DNA of 64,000 bases from the NCBI GenBank assembly GCA_032164245.1, contig JAVMKO010000003.1:64674390-64738389 (forward strand), given 5' to 3'. The first letter of the stretch is position 1, and each line of letters starts with the position of its first letter. Both the position numbers and the translations under genes were made by a program. Below are positions 11,801 through 23,733 of this stretch, in pieces. Source of the DNA: Sternotherus odoratus. Taxonomy: Eukaryota > Chordata > Testudines > Kinosternidae. The notes beneath the pieces were generated by a model that saw only the letters and a program-made list of their open reading frames with translations, had not been told where the DNA came from and did no database searches.

Positions 11801-13992
11801 TCCTCTCACTTTAACACTTAAAAAAAATTTCGCAAGCTGCAGGTCTTGGTTCAGCTGCAGTTTTCTTCAGTCAATTTAATAAAAACATTTGTACGCTTTA
11901 AAACAAAATGTGAACCAAATCATCATTCCAGATTTACACTTACAATTATTATGAAAATAAATAAATTGAATGGGGGTGAAAAAACATATAATTTATCAGA
12001 TTTATTTAAGAGCATCCCCTTTTCTCACAAGTAATATGTGTTATTGGTTAACTCTCGGCGCTTATCCCAAACAAAGGAGTGTAAATGTTCCTCAATGTTT
12101 TTAAAATATCAAAATGAGAATCTGAGGAATACTGTTTTTTGTCTGGGAGCCATGACTTGTCAGGATGTGCTCTGTGACCCAGTCCATTGACAAAGATGGA
12201 TATGCTGAAATGGCAGGGAGGTCGGTGCTACCCATAAAGTATCTAGTGGAATGGCTTCTGTGGGGGTAGATGAAGCATGAAAGTGTTGAAGCTTTTCAAC
12301 TTCTCACTGATGTGTTTATAGAAGGCATACAGCAGCCTGCCCCAGCAGTAATTCATTAGGACCCTGGTCAGTTCCAATGGTGTTTCCTTCCTGGGTTAGG
12401 TGAACACTGTCATTTAAATGGCCTTTTTAACAAACCTGAGTTCAAGCTGAGTATAAAAAGCAATTATTTAACATCTACATATAATGTACCAATCAAAACA
12501 CAGCAGTGCTTTACTTGTAGACAATATTGGACAGGGCCACTGAAGATTCTGCAGTTTGTTGTTTGCAAGAAGGCAGCTGTCTGCTCTTCTAAATGCTGGC
12601 ACCTGGGTTATCTTAGCACACACGCATTGTGTTCATCCTATAACACACTAAGTGGGGTGAACGTGTCTTAACTCACTTTAGTAAGGAGCATAGCTTATAT
12701 ACATAACATAGAAAATATTTCAAATCATGAGTCTAAAACGAGAAACTATTTTTTATTGTAGACATTTTCCCCTTATAATGGAATTAATGATGTGTTTGCG
12801 GCAGTATTAAGAGTTTTGAAGTGTCTATAGCTTTAAAAGAGAGAAACCTTTTAAAAAACACTTAGAAAACAGATTGTTTTGTTGCAAAGTTTTTTAAATT
12901 TTAGATCCAAAGATTTAAAAAAATTCTTAAATCCTTCATATTTTTAGTAGTAGATTACTTGTGAGAGGAGAGCTCATTATCAGACTCACGTTCATCCGCA
13001 AGATGTGATACCTTCACACAGTATCCTCACAGTTCACAAGGAGTGTGCTGAAGGACACCTTGTGGTCAGAAGTTTGAAATGTTTGCTCTGTGTCTGTCTG
13101 TTTTTGGCAGCGAAGGCCCAACTTCCTTTCTGCTTTTGATCTGTAGCATTTTTTCTGATTTGTTTACAGTCCTTGGCAACCTTGATTACCAACAAAGAAC
13201 AAAGTACAGTAACTAAATCCCACTACACTGTGGTATGGCAAGAGCCTCTTTGATCTTGATTATGGCACAGGACCAGTCTCCTGTCTGGCATGAGATCTAG
13301 AACCCAGAGTTGTCTTAGTGTCATCCATGTTCCTCTGCTGGCTTGTGATTTTCAGTGTAATGCTACTTGTTCATAACAGTTGAGCCTTTAGAGACATAAT
13401 TTATACTATACATTCTGATCAGAAACCACAGGCGGCAAAAAGTAGATGAGCAAGTTTAGTCTGATAGTTAAAAAAAGAAAAAAGTGTGTTCAGACTTCGC
13501 ACATACTTGGAAGATATTTTAGCGTCATATTTTCACATTAATTATTGGATGATAAACCATATTAATATTTTATATATTGGGAAAGAATCAAATGCTATAT
13601 ATAGTACCTGTAAAAAGAGGATCTGCTGTGTCAGAGACGCCAATATAGTAAATGTTTCAAGTTGACTAGTTCAAGCAGTAGTGATTTCTAGACATTCTGA
13701 GAATTTCATTAGATATTTTATTAAGACCAAGACATTTTAAAACTGTGAAAGAGCTAAAATATACCTTACAGTTAAACTGCTATGAACTTTTCTAGAAAGG
13801 GCAGATGGATGTAAATGAAGGTAGATGGGGAAGATGAAAAAGAACATCTGCCTTTTTCAGCTCTCTATGAGAAATGTACAAGGAGGATAAAAATAAAACT
13901 GGGCCACTGAACATGTTTCAACTTGTGGTAGGTGTAGGAAAATTTCTGGAAGTCCCTTTTTATGTCTCTCTCTCCAGTCCAGATGCACGAAT

Positions 13993-13994
<2 letters not shown>

Positions 13995-14034
<40 letters not shown>
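13995..14034. repeat. (TG)n microsatellite
   Basis: About 20 uninterrupted TG dinucleotides, likely polymorphic. It lies in PRDM1 intron 2, about 1.9 kb before exon 3. Confidence 0.95.
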
Positions 14035-14037
<3 letters not shown>

Positions 14038-14564
14038 CACCAATCCACTTCCTAATGGACTATACTTGATTCCTCAGTATTTCTTGTTCATTTCTGTTTC
14101 CCATTTCACATAAAACTTTGCTAAGAGTTAATTTATTTTCAGTCAAGAAGTCAAATAAGATGTCTTTGGAATATTTATCCATAGACAATGTACAATAAAA
14201 CTTTACTAATTCTAATTTCACTAATACACAAACCAATAATGCTCTCTTTCTCCCACACACAAACAAAACAAGCATAGCCCATTTTTCAGCAAAGATTTAA
14301 CAGCAGAAACTGTGGTTGGGTTTCATGTTACAAAGCATAGTTACTTTTACAAAATACCATGTACAATGCAGAACATTTGCTAGGGCACTATGAAGTGCTT
14401 CAAGTAAACCTAGATGCTTACTCATATGAACAAAGTACGTAACTGTGGTAATCCTTAAATTATTTGGTTAACTGTGTTTATCTGTGAATTTGCAGAATTA
14501 AGGAATCAACAATGGGCTTCCAGTTATTAATGCCAATCAGCAAGGGTCTGCTGTAGTTCTATTG

Positions 14565-14773
14565 CAGGGATCGGCAACCTTGGCTCGTGGGATCGCAGGG
14601 TAAGCACCCTTAGTGTGCCCCGCCAGTTTGTTTACTTGCCAGTTCACCAATAGCGGCTCCCACTGGCTGCGGTTCGCCGTCCCAGTCCAATGGGAGCTGC
14701 CGGATTGTTTATTTGCTGGGCCTGGTAAGGGTGCTTATCCTGCGGTTCCGTGTGCCACGGTTGCCGATCCCTG
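14565..14773. mobile_element. Short non-autonomous hAT element
   Basis: The 209-bp element starts CAGGGATCGGCAACC and ends GGTTGCCGATCCCTG, a near-perfect 15-bp inverted repeat. The flanks are TTCTATTG and TTCTATGG, an 8-bp target duplication with one mismatch, as expected for hAT. The interior also pairs with itself (GGTAAGCACCCTT against AAGGGTGCTTATCC). It has no coding capacity. Confidence 0.85.
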
Positions 14774-15965
14774 TTCTATGGTTTCATCAGTTGAGCTGGC
14801 ATAATGAGAATAATGAGAATTATTACCTAGTAAGGTGTATGAGAGGAAAATGTTTAATTGGCTTTACTACAAAAATTCAGTAAGATTACCAAACACCCTG
14901 TTTATTTCCCCTCCCTGCTTCTTAAGCAGTCTTGCAAAGTCCTGATTTTTTTTGGTTTACAAAATTATTCTGTTTATAACACATTGTTTAAATACACAAA
15001 AATTCAGAGGACTGGTGGAGAACAGGGAAGGACAAAACCAAGAACGCAGCAGTGTGTTGTAAAGGGTTACTCAAAGGCACGTTCTTCTGAATAATGATGA
15101 ATTGCTTCCTGATTTGTGGTCAGTGACTTTTTTAGTATAATTACTGTCAAGGAGGAAGCTGAACAGCTAGTATATGTATCTTAAACGTGGTACAGCAGAG
15201 CATTTTCACCAAAACCCTACATTTCCTTGACCAGACCCACGTAACACATATTACAGGAACCTCTGTCTCTTTTAAAGACAGTAATCTGTGAGTACACTTT
15301 CCCAAAGTCAGTTCATATTGTTTGTTGATTTTAGTTGTATGGTAATGGAAGAGTTGTAGGTTTGGGATGTGTGTTTTGGGTTTTTTTTCAGCCATTCAGC
15401 AAGATACCAGAGCACTAAAAGGGGTTCATTTTTATCTAGAAATGGAAACTGCACTGAACCCATTTTACTAGAAAACTACAAGAGAGAGGTGGTTTCAGCA
15501 CATTGAAGTGCTTACTATTGGTTTCTGAAACTAGAATTTTGACGTTCACCTTTGATAAGAAAAGCTGTAAGTGGTTGGGAGTGGTACTAATATCAGTAGG
15601 TTAGAATTCTTTAACTTGCTGATTTTTTCTTAACTCTGAAACACCTGACCTTCTTGTTTTAAGAGAAAAAATTGCTTTCAGTGATTCTTTCTGTTTCTGC
15701 TTACAAATTCAAACACATTTCCATAAGGCAGTTTTTCATTATTTATGCACCTGAAGCTCTATTTCACTACTGGCCTCCATATTTTTCAGCAAGAAACTGT
15801 AAGTTGACAGAGTTTTTCATATCAGATGTCAATGTGGATGTTAGTGTATTTCTTCTTTGCTGACCTCTCATCAAAAATATATTGGGTTTGGGGTTTTTAG
15901 TAAGAACAGGAGTGACTTTTGTTTTCTATTGAAGATGGGATGATCATTTGCTCTTCTCCTCACAG

Positions 15966-16085
15966 GTTACTGCAGTTGTAAGTAAAGAGTACATCCCAAA
16001 AGGAACACGTTTTGGACCCCTGGTAGGAGAGATCTATACCAACGATACAGTTCCCAAGAATGCAAACAGAAAATACTTTTGGCGG
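15966..16085 (+). CDS. PRDM1: PRDM1 exon 3 (residues 62-101, PR domain)
   Basis: This 120-bp, phase-0 exon carries the first half of the PR (SET-related) domain: the segment from [14 protein letters not shown] through [13 protein letters not shown] to NRKYFWR. The acceptor is CTCACAG|GTT and the donor CGG|GTAAGC. PRDM1's PR domain is thought to lack methyltransferase activity of its own and to work as a docking surface for co-repressors. Differences from human are few and conservative (for example LVGEIY against LIGEIY). Confidence 0.96.
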
Positions 16086-17225
16086 GTAAGCAGCAAAAAG
16101 ACAGCTCCCTGTTGATGCAGTAAGCAGATCACTAAATGAGTACAGCTGAAAAGCTGGGTCACTTCCCGTTTCAGACCGGTGTGAGTGCAGGGGGCAGCTT
16201 CTTTACTCTGCCATATAAGAACAGAATTCTGAGTGAACAGTGGTAAACTAAGCTGAGTAAACCTCTGGCCCTCTTGGAAACAGGGACTGTGTGGGTGGAG
16301 AGTGAGGGAAATGCACAACAGCTCTTGGCTCTGTCTTCTGCTACACATCAGTGCTTGATCATATAAAGAAGTAGCTCTGCTGCTTGCTGTCAGGGTAGGT
16401 TGATTTGCATTTCTACACAAGGAAATAGTAATAAGTCATTATTTAAGACTAAGAATGTCATGTATTCTTGATTTCTAGCTAATATGTACTTGAGAGTGAG
16501 TGGGACACATTGTATAGTTATATAATCTTTTATGCTGGAATTATTAAAATCTGAATAACTTTTTAAGCATGTTTCAAACTCAACTATTGTAAAACAGTGT
16601 TTATCTCTTCAATATGTGTATTTTAAATGAACAGATCTTTCTAGGGCCAGTTGAGAAAATGTTGCCAAACTGGCTGCCTCATCATGTTCATGTACCCCAC
16701 TAATGACAGGCAGAAATGTTAATGTGATGTTTACTGCTCATAAGGTAGCGCAGCTTGGTGTGGACTAAGAATCTGTGTGTGCTAACTGAGCACTCTGTGT
16801 TGATAACTTAGGCACTGGGGGAGGGGGGCAAGGATAGCTTCCTTCCCTTCCCCCCTCCATTTATCTCCCGCCATCCCTTTCATTCAGTCCTTCCTCCCTT
16901 CTCCTGTTAATTGGGACACCTCCGTGAACTAATCCCCCAACTTCCTCCACAAATACTTTACCAGTTCTGTATACAGCCATTCTGCTCATCCCCTTCCTTG
17001 GAACTGAACTTGTTGCCCTCAGATCACTAAGCTGGTCTACCACAGGATTTGATGCAAATGTGGCTGAGTGGGAAGAGAGTTTGTACTCTGTATCTGAGCT
17101 TTGCCACTGGGAACCTAATCAAATGGCTTCATAGCAAGTCTCAGGTTTGCTCTAATTGTCCTGGCACTTGCATGCATTCTTTATATAGAAAGACTATGTG
17201 TGCATAAAACCATAACTTTACTTTT

Positions 17226-17545
17226 AGGCCTGGTCTACACTGGCAGTGGTGTACATGGTATGTGTTGCTACACACTTCAGTAAAAAGCAGGCTGCCTCCA
17301 CACTGCTACATGCAACAGTGTACGTCTCTAGCTGGGAGAAGACAGTGGAGAAAGACTCTGGCAATGTAGACAGGGGAGGCACGACTTGGGCATGTAGGGA
17401 GCCGTGTACGGTACATACCCTAATGTTCTGGTGTGTCTTTACTCGCCTAAGCAGTGATTTGTCAGCTATATTGCTGGTTATACTTATGCTGGGGGGGCAT
17501 GCAGGGTACATACTCTACATGCTGCCGTAAGTGTAGACATAGCCT
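17226..17545. mobile_element. MITE, Harbinger-like, 'ggcctggtctacactg' ends
   Basis: The left end is AGGCCTGGTCTACACTGG and the right end AGTGTAGACATAGCCT, forming an imperfect inverted repeat of about 16 bp around 290 bp of unrelated interior. Elements with these ends are abundant in turtle genomes. The 94-95 codon open frames on both strands inside it look like chance. Confidence 0.75.
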
Positions 17546-17749
17546 TGGTGATCTTTTCGATAGCTCTTTTTGAGGCCTCTAAGGAAAAATTAAGTAAAGT
17601 AATTACCCCATTTGGGTGTTCTTATACTTTCTCCCACACAATTTTACTCACTGGCACATGGCTAGTAATTAACATGAATGTTCACAGCAGGTGCAGGAGT
17701 CGTTTTACACTTGTGAGACCAAGATCTTGTACTTAATTACCAGAGTCTA

Positions 17750-18740
17750 GGTCCCAGAAGGGACTTAGGTGTGGCAATGCTGAGTGTTGCAACACCTAAC
17801 TTTTAGGTGCCCTGAGTTAGGTGGCCAGGCTCCTTGTGCAATGAATGGGAAGAACTAGGTACTAAAACAAGGGTTTCACAGATGCGAACAAGTTGAACAA
17901 GGAGTTGCCTAAACTAGCCCATAGGAAATGCTGAGGAGAGGGAAGATATTTTTAGGTGTCTATTTCCACTCAGGTTTCTTTTGGAGTTGGGCACGTAAGC
18001 CAGGTAAGTCCTTTCTCACGAAAAAAATAGAGAGAGAGTCGGTCACCCACCCTATCCCATTATAGCCAGTAGTGGCTAGTGCACTCACATGGGCCATGGG
18101 TGACCTGTTTGCAGATACCTGCTGTGAACTTGAACTTGAACACCAGCCTCTGGAGTAAATTTGCTCTCTTTCTGAACTTTAATATTTAATTATTTTAAAC
18201 CAAGTGGAGCAGCTCCAAGAAGAGAGCGATTGAGCACCCCTCAATCCAGAAGAGCCATCAGTCTGGTAGTCAGGGTATGCACCTGGAATATGGGAGAACT
18301 GGAGTCAAATCTCTGCTCAAATTGGGCAACATGGGAATTTGAAAACAGGTCTCCCATATTCTGGGTAAGTATTCTAACTACCAAACCCTTGGGCATTCTA
18401 GGACACCTGCACACCAGCCAACCACAACCATTTCCCATCTGGTTACTACTGCTGGCTACCTTTTGTGCAAGGTAGGCATGGTCTGAAAATGCCTATCTGG
18501 CCCCACAGATGGGGAAGTGCCTGGTTTTTGATTTAGGCATGAGGGAGGGTGCCAAGCAGCTCAGCAGCACAGGCTTTAAGCAAGTTTGCACATGTCCAGC
18601 AGCAGGAACTTAGGTGCCATGAGACATTGCCTGCAGAAAGTCAGGCACATGAGGAATTTGGGTGCCTATGCCTTTATGTGGTAGCTGACTGGGTGATTTG
18701 AGGATCTAAGTGTTGGACTTAGGTGACTTTGTGGGGCTCA
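17750..18740. repeat. Decayed interspersed repeat, unclassified
   Basis: The segment is rich in the phrases TTAGGTGCC, ACTTAGGTG and 'tctcccatattctgggtaag'. Part of it resembles 39560-40035, with shared blocks around GCAAGGTAGG and TGCACATRTCCAGC in the same order. That shows a dispersed family about 0.5-1 kb long. I cannot name it, and no terminal repeats are clear. Confidence 0.5.
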
Positions 18741-20838
18741 GTCCAACACCAGGAGAAAGGAATAATAACCTGTGTAACATTACCTGTGGGAAATAATTGA
18801 GCAAATATTCAGAGAGGTTTTTAACTATATTCCAGGATTTTAGTCCTATATCGCTGTAAGAAAGATGACCTCATTTTTGTGATGTTACTTTGTTTCAATG
18901 TAAAGCTTCTTGGAAATAATAAAGGAGTCTTCTAAGAGTCATTAAACTTACTATTATAATCTCTTGATTCAGTACAGACACACTGCCGTAACTCAAATGA
19001 ATTCCTTCCTCAGGGACTGAAACAGTCTTGCACATGCAAAGGAAGCTGTGGGAGATAACTTCCCACATGCTATAAAAGGCATCCTGATTTTGCTGGCAGG
19101 AACAGGAACATCTGCTCTGTGTGAACATAAATGTTCCATGCAAATTACACACACAGATAGGAGAAGGGGGACATGAGGGCTGTGCAAACCTCAGAGTGAC
19201 ATCATTTCTTGTAACTGTACTATGAGTCAGCACATTTTTAATCTTCTTGATAATGTATGGAAATCTGGTGAGATGGCAGAATAAGGTTTTGTGGGGGTGT
19301 GTAATGTGACCTCATGATACTGATATTTTCTTTTTTTAAAAGAAATACAGTAAATTGTACTATCTATGGAAGGGTAACTGGAAGACCTTCAGTGTAGCTT
19401 TAGAAAGCAGCTTCCGTCTCTAGTAGAAGTGCACAGCAATGGAACCCCAAGTTCCTGGAAGTTTGCAAATCGGCGTAAACAAAGAAACTTGAAAACTCCT
19501 CTTGATAGCAGAATTCACCCGGCTCTGTTCCATTTTCTCATAACAAACACACCGCAAAATCTCTCACTAGCTTCTTTGATGAAGCCACATGTATTTCCCC
19601 CTTCTCAATTTACAGGAAGTTACTCTTAAAAGAAAGTGATTCTGGTGTTTACTGCCTGCATTAAAGGGCCAGGCTGTCTTTTTCCTTTTCTCTCCCCCCC
19701 CCCCCCCAGTTGATTCTTGCCGTTACTGTTCAAATGAAAAAGAAAGTAGTACGAGCATAGAGACAGAGAGATGTATTTCACTGATGAGATCAAATATATT
19801 AGGTCTGTTCTTTAGAAAGAGAGAGTTTCTGCCTCAAAGAGATTGCAATCTAAAGTCCAAATGGCTCACAATCTAAGACTTTTACCCGATAATTTATTGT
19901 GCAACTCAGGCATTCTTAAATGGGTTATTTCATCAAGTCGTGGCTGAACTAATTATTTACACAAATAAGCAATCTTAATTCTAAAGGACATTTGTTGAGT
20001 TCATTAGATTTTCAGTTAATTTTCATAGTCTTATAACTTTGACAAATGACCTATTCACTCATTGAATTGGGATTTTCTTCTTGAGCATGTTGCCAAGAAG
20101 TTTTATATGTATTTTTTTAAAAAGTACATGCCTAAATATGTCTATTGAGAGGAAAAGTGACTTTCATAGACTGTGAAATGCTGGCCAGTTGCCAGGTCTT
20201 CAGTTATGGCAGATGAAGTTCACCTTAGCCCCACCCAGCTTTTCCAGAAAAAGGCTACATTCCAAGTGTGAGCAAGTGTTACTTTAGGACTGTGGAGGGT
20301 GGGGTGGAAGATGTTTGCATAGTTTAAATCTTGGGCGGAGGTGGTAGGAAACTGCAAGTACAGAGGCCATAGTAAAAACGGAGAAAGAGACTGTGTTTGA
20401 CGTAGCCTAGCTAGTCAGTCTTATAGACAGGTGACTCAAAGCATTAATGCAAGCACACACTCAAACCTAAAGTCAACAGTATCACACACTTGTTGGATCA
20501 TAGCAACAGAAAAAGACCTCTAAGGTAGACTTACTTCAGACAACTGTTCATGTTCTGTGGCTTTCATGTGTGCACATTAATAGAGCAACACATTGACTAA
20601 ACATAAATGGAAAAGGTAACTGGGTGAGCATACCTAATCTAGAGTGAGCATTATTACTCTTAATGCTAGAATGTCTTACTTGGAAAGGGGACACCCATTT
20701 CAGCCTTCATTTTGTTGGTGATTTGGTTGATTGTGTGGTTTTTTGTGGTTTTTTTAGCCTCTTATTTACCATATGTACTGTGTGTGTGTGTGTGTATACA
20801 CTATAGATATATATTCATAATAATCTGCTCTCTTCTAG

Positions 20839-21088
20839 ATCTATTCCAGTGGTGAGCTTCACCACTTCATTGACGGATTTAATGAGGACAAGAGTAATTG
20901 GATGCGCTATGTGAACCCAGCCCATTCTGTTCAGGAACAGAATTTGGCAGCTTGTCAGAATGGAATGAACATCTATTTCTACACAATCAAGGCCATCCCT
21001 GCCAACCAAGAACTACTTGTGTGGTATTGTCCAGACTTTGCAGAAAGACTGCACTATCCCTCCTCCAGAGAGCTGATGATGAATCTCA
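20839..21088 (+). CDS. PRDM1: PRDM1 exon 4 (residues 102-185, PR domain end)
   Basis: This 250-bp exon completes the PR domain: [20 protein letters not shown], the NPAHS motif, then [17 protein letters not shown] and the NQELLVWYC block. The acceptor is TCTTCTAG|ATC. The donor is CTCA|GTAAGT, leaving one base of a split Thr codon for exon 5. The C-terminal end ([12 protein letters not shown]) differs from the human equivalent, a known variable hinge. The upstream intron end contains a TG repeat close to the acceptor, but the pyrimidine tract remains usable. Confidence 0.96.
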
Positions 21089-21953
21089 GTAAGTGGATTA
21101 CAGTATAAACAAAGAATGCTAGTAATGTCTCTTCTGCCTATGTGATCTAATAATATGTTGTATAATTATATAGCTGAATCATCTGTTGTGTCACAGTAGG
21201 TGGTTTGGAGTAGAAAGAAGGAATTTAAAAACAGTTTGTTGAGCTGTTTAAATATAAACTGATTATTAAAAATGTAAAGTTATTGGTTTATAATCTGAGA
21301 ATTATCTGATGAAATCCTACACAGACAATTCTTCTCCCCCGCCCCTCCCTTAAGAATAATTGACATTGCTGCATGCTGAGACTTTAGAGATTCCAGATTT
21401 CATGGGTCTATTTAAAAAACGTTCTGCTTTGAAAATGTACACAAAGCAATGTATATTTGGGTTCCAAATGGACTGTTGTCCTTCCCGTGCAAGGAACTGC
21501 ACCCAGGCCATGTGCATGTCTTTCAACATTTATGTTGAACTGAGAGTTTGTTCTAACCTTTCTATCATTTCTGATAACAAAACTCAGTTCTCTCTCAGAT
21601 CGGTTATTGTGGAGTAGTTTAACACTTAATGCTAGAAAGATTATTTTTAAATTTCTTTCCTTGTGTGTCAAAATTGTTAGTGGTGTGAAGATGCATGTCC
21701 CCCCCCACCCCCTCCTTTTTTTAAAAAACTGTGTGTTCTGCCATGGTTTCTGAACATCTCCAACTTTAGTCTTTTACCTTTAAATTTGATTCACTACTAG
21801 GGTGTCACCCAGAGCTAACTGAAAGCAGCAGAAAGACCAATTGGCTTTAATCAGACCGGTAGTAGATTTAATTTTCTGTTAACCTACATAATATGCCTAT
21901 GTCTATGTAGGAGTTATAAACAAAAATTATAATACATTTATTTTTATATGAAA

Positions 21954-22867
21954 CTAGCGAAAATACCCGGCGTTGCTCGGGTCAGTCGGAGGTGGGGAGA
22001 GGGCAGACAGCTGAGCGAGTGCGGGATCCGTTGGATGGGGGCAGGGAGCAAACCTGACACCCCCACCTCACCCCCCCGACCAAACCCGACACCCCCACCT
22101 CACTTACCCCTCGACCAACCCGACTCACATTTTCACCCCCCCCCACCCAAACCGAACACCCCCACATCTACAGCCTACCAACCCCAACACCCCCTGACCA
22201 ACACCCACACCTCACCCCCCGTAGACCAAACCTGACACACCCACCTCACTTCCCCCCCCCAACCAAACCCAACACCCCTACCTACCAACACAAACAAACC
22301 CGACACTCACCCCTCACCCACCCAGACACCTTCCCACACCCCCAGACCAAACCCAACACCCCCGGCTCACTTACCCCCCGACCAAACCCGACACCCCCAC
22401 CTCACTTACCCTCCGACCAAACCCAACTCAGGTCCGTCGGAGGTGGGGAGGGGGCACAGGCCTGAGGGATTCCGGGGTCCGTCGCAGGTGGGAAGGGGGC
22501 ACAGAGCTGAGGGATTCCGGGGTCCGTCGCAGGTGGGAAGGGGGCACAGAGCTGAGGGATTCCGGGGTTCCGTTGGAGGGGGGAGGGGCAGAGAGCTGAG
22601 CGAGTGCGGTGTCTGTTGGAGGGGATATTATGACATCATAACTATGTCATAGAGAACAGCAGCTGCCCAGCTGATGTGATTGGCCTTTAAATAATTTTAC
22701 CCCTGGGGGGCATCGGAGGTGAGATTTGAAAAATTTTCGACCCTTACGGTCATTAGGACCCCAAGACCTCTAACTGTACCAAATTTCAAGTCTCTAGCTC
22801 AAACAGTGTGGAACGAGTAAACTTACATACATACATACATACACCATTTGACTTTTATATATATAGA
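21954..22867 (-). mobile_element. Helitron-like non-autonomous element, copy 1
   Basis: Read on the minus strand the element begins 5'-TCTATATATATAAAAGTC and ends CTAG-3', sitting between A (22868) and T (21953). A short hairpin (ACCCG...CGGGT, 21965-21982) lies about 11 bases from the CTAG end. TC...CTRR ends, a subterminal hairpin and insertion between A and T are the defining Helitron signs. The interior holds a C-rich minisatellite (units like ACCAAACCCGACACCCCCACC, about 22050-22430), then three to four copies of a GTCCGTCGGAGGTGGGGAGG unit of about 48 bp (22433-22620), and a CATA run near the 5' end. There is no Rep/helicase gene. Another copy is at 53104-55043. Confidence 0.75.
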
Positions 22868-23289
22868 TGGAATTCACTAGTATATCTGTTGATTGGAGAA
22901 TGGGTTATAAAATGTCAGTATTAGTTTGGGGATGGATCAAGATAAAAATACAGTCCCCATCTTTGTATACAGCACAGACTGGTCAGGAATTGCCAATACA
23001 CATTTCTCCTCCTTTGTACTTTCATTAGTTGCTTCCCACCCTCTTAGCGATTTCAAAGCATGATGGCTCTTTTGAAACACTAGAAATGCTTATTTAGGTA
23101 CTAAGGATCTGAAGTTCCTGAGTTCCTTACTCAAACAATATTGATTTTCTGACTGTAACCTTATCTCAAATGTGATTTTCATTAGCAATTTGGTTTCCTC
23201 TTATAGCGAACTGTGCAGACCTATATCCATGGGACATGAATGAGACATGTCAACAACATTAGAGGTTAATTAGGTCACATGTACAAGTA

Positions 23290-23733
23290 CAGTGGAGCCC
23301 CGGTATAACGCGCCCCGCGATAACGCAAATTTGGTTATCGCGGTCTCATACCGTGGCTCACTGGATATGCCCCTATGTCCTAGCACTTGGCGGCGGCGAT
23401 GGCTTCTCTCCCCTGCTGGGCAGCGCAGATAGAAGCTGCGGCCCGCACCTGCCACGGACAGAGAATAGCGGCTCTCGCAGCCTGTAGCCCCGGAGTTCCC
23501 TGTCCCATGCAGACACAGGCCACGGCTTCTCTCCCCTGCTGGGCAGTGTGGAGAGAAGCCGTGGCCCCGCACCTGCTGGGGACAGAGAACACCTGCACCT
23601 GTCCAGAGAACCCAGAATTATTTATTTATTTATTTATTTTTAATTCTGAGAAACCCCACTATAAGGCAACCCTCCTTTTAACACAGTGGGATTTTTTGGA
23701 TCCCAACTGTCACATTATAGCGGGGTTCCACTG
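23290..23733. mobile_element. Tigger-like (Tc1/mariner) non-autonomous element
   Basis: The ends CAGTGGAGCCCCGGTATAA and TATAGCGGGGTTCCACTG are inverted, and TA dinucleotides flank both sides (23288-23289 and 23734-23735), as required for mariner-type insertion. Just inside the left end is a second palindrome (CGCGATAACGCAAATTTGGTTATCGCG). The interior carries two copies of CTTCTCTCCCCTGCTGGGCAG, 124 bp apart, each followed by a reverse complement of its first bases. The 148-codon open frame here is incidental. Confidence 0.8.

Larger units (their letters stand above)
8889..15965 (+). other. PRDM1: PRDM1 intron 2
   Basis: The intron is 7077 bp. It contains a long poly-T tract near 9988-10008, a (GT)n microsatellite at 13995-14034 and one small hAT element at 14565-14773. 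The rest is AT-rich, unassigned and without believable coding frames. Confidence 0.85.
16086..20838 (+). other. PRDM1: PRDM1 intron 3
   Basis: The intron is 4753 bp. It holds a Harbinger-like MITE (17226-17545), a decayed unclassified repeat (about 17750-18740), a poly-C tract (about 19694-19708) and a short TG run (20779-20796). In human an internal promoter makes the N-terminally truncated PRDM1-beta; no sequence here can be assigned to such a promoter by eye. Confidence 0.85.

Noticed and set aside
22040..22430. CRISPR-like array
   Set aside because: The regular C-rich units have no unique spacers, the host is a vertebrate, and both Helitron-like copies share the array.
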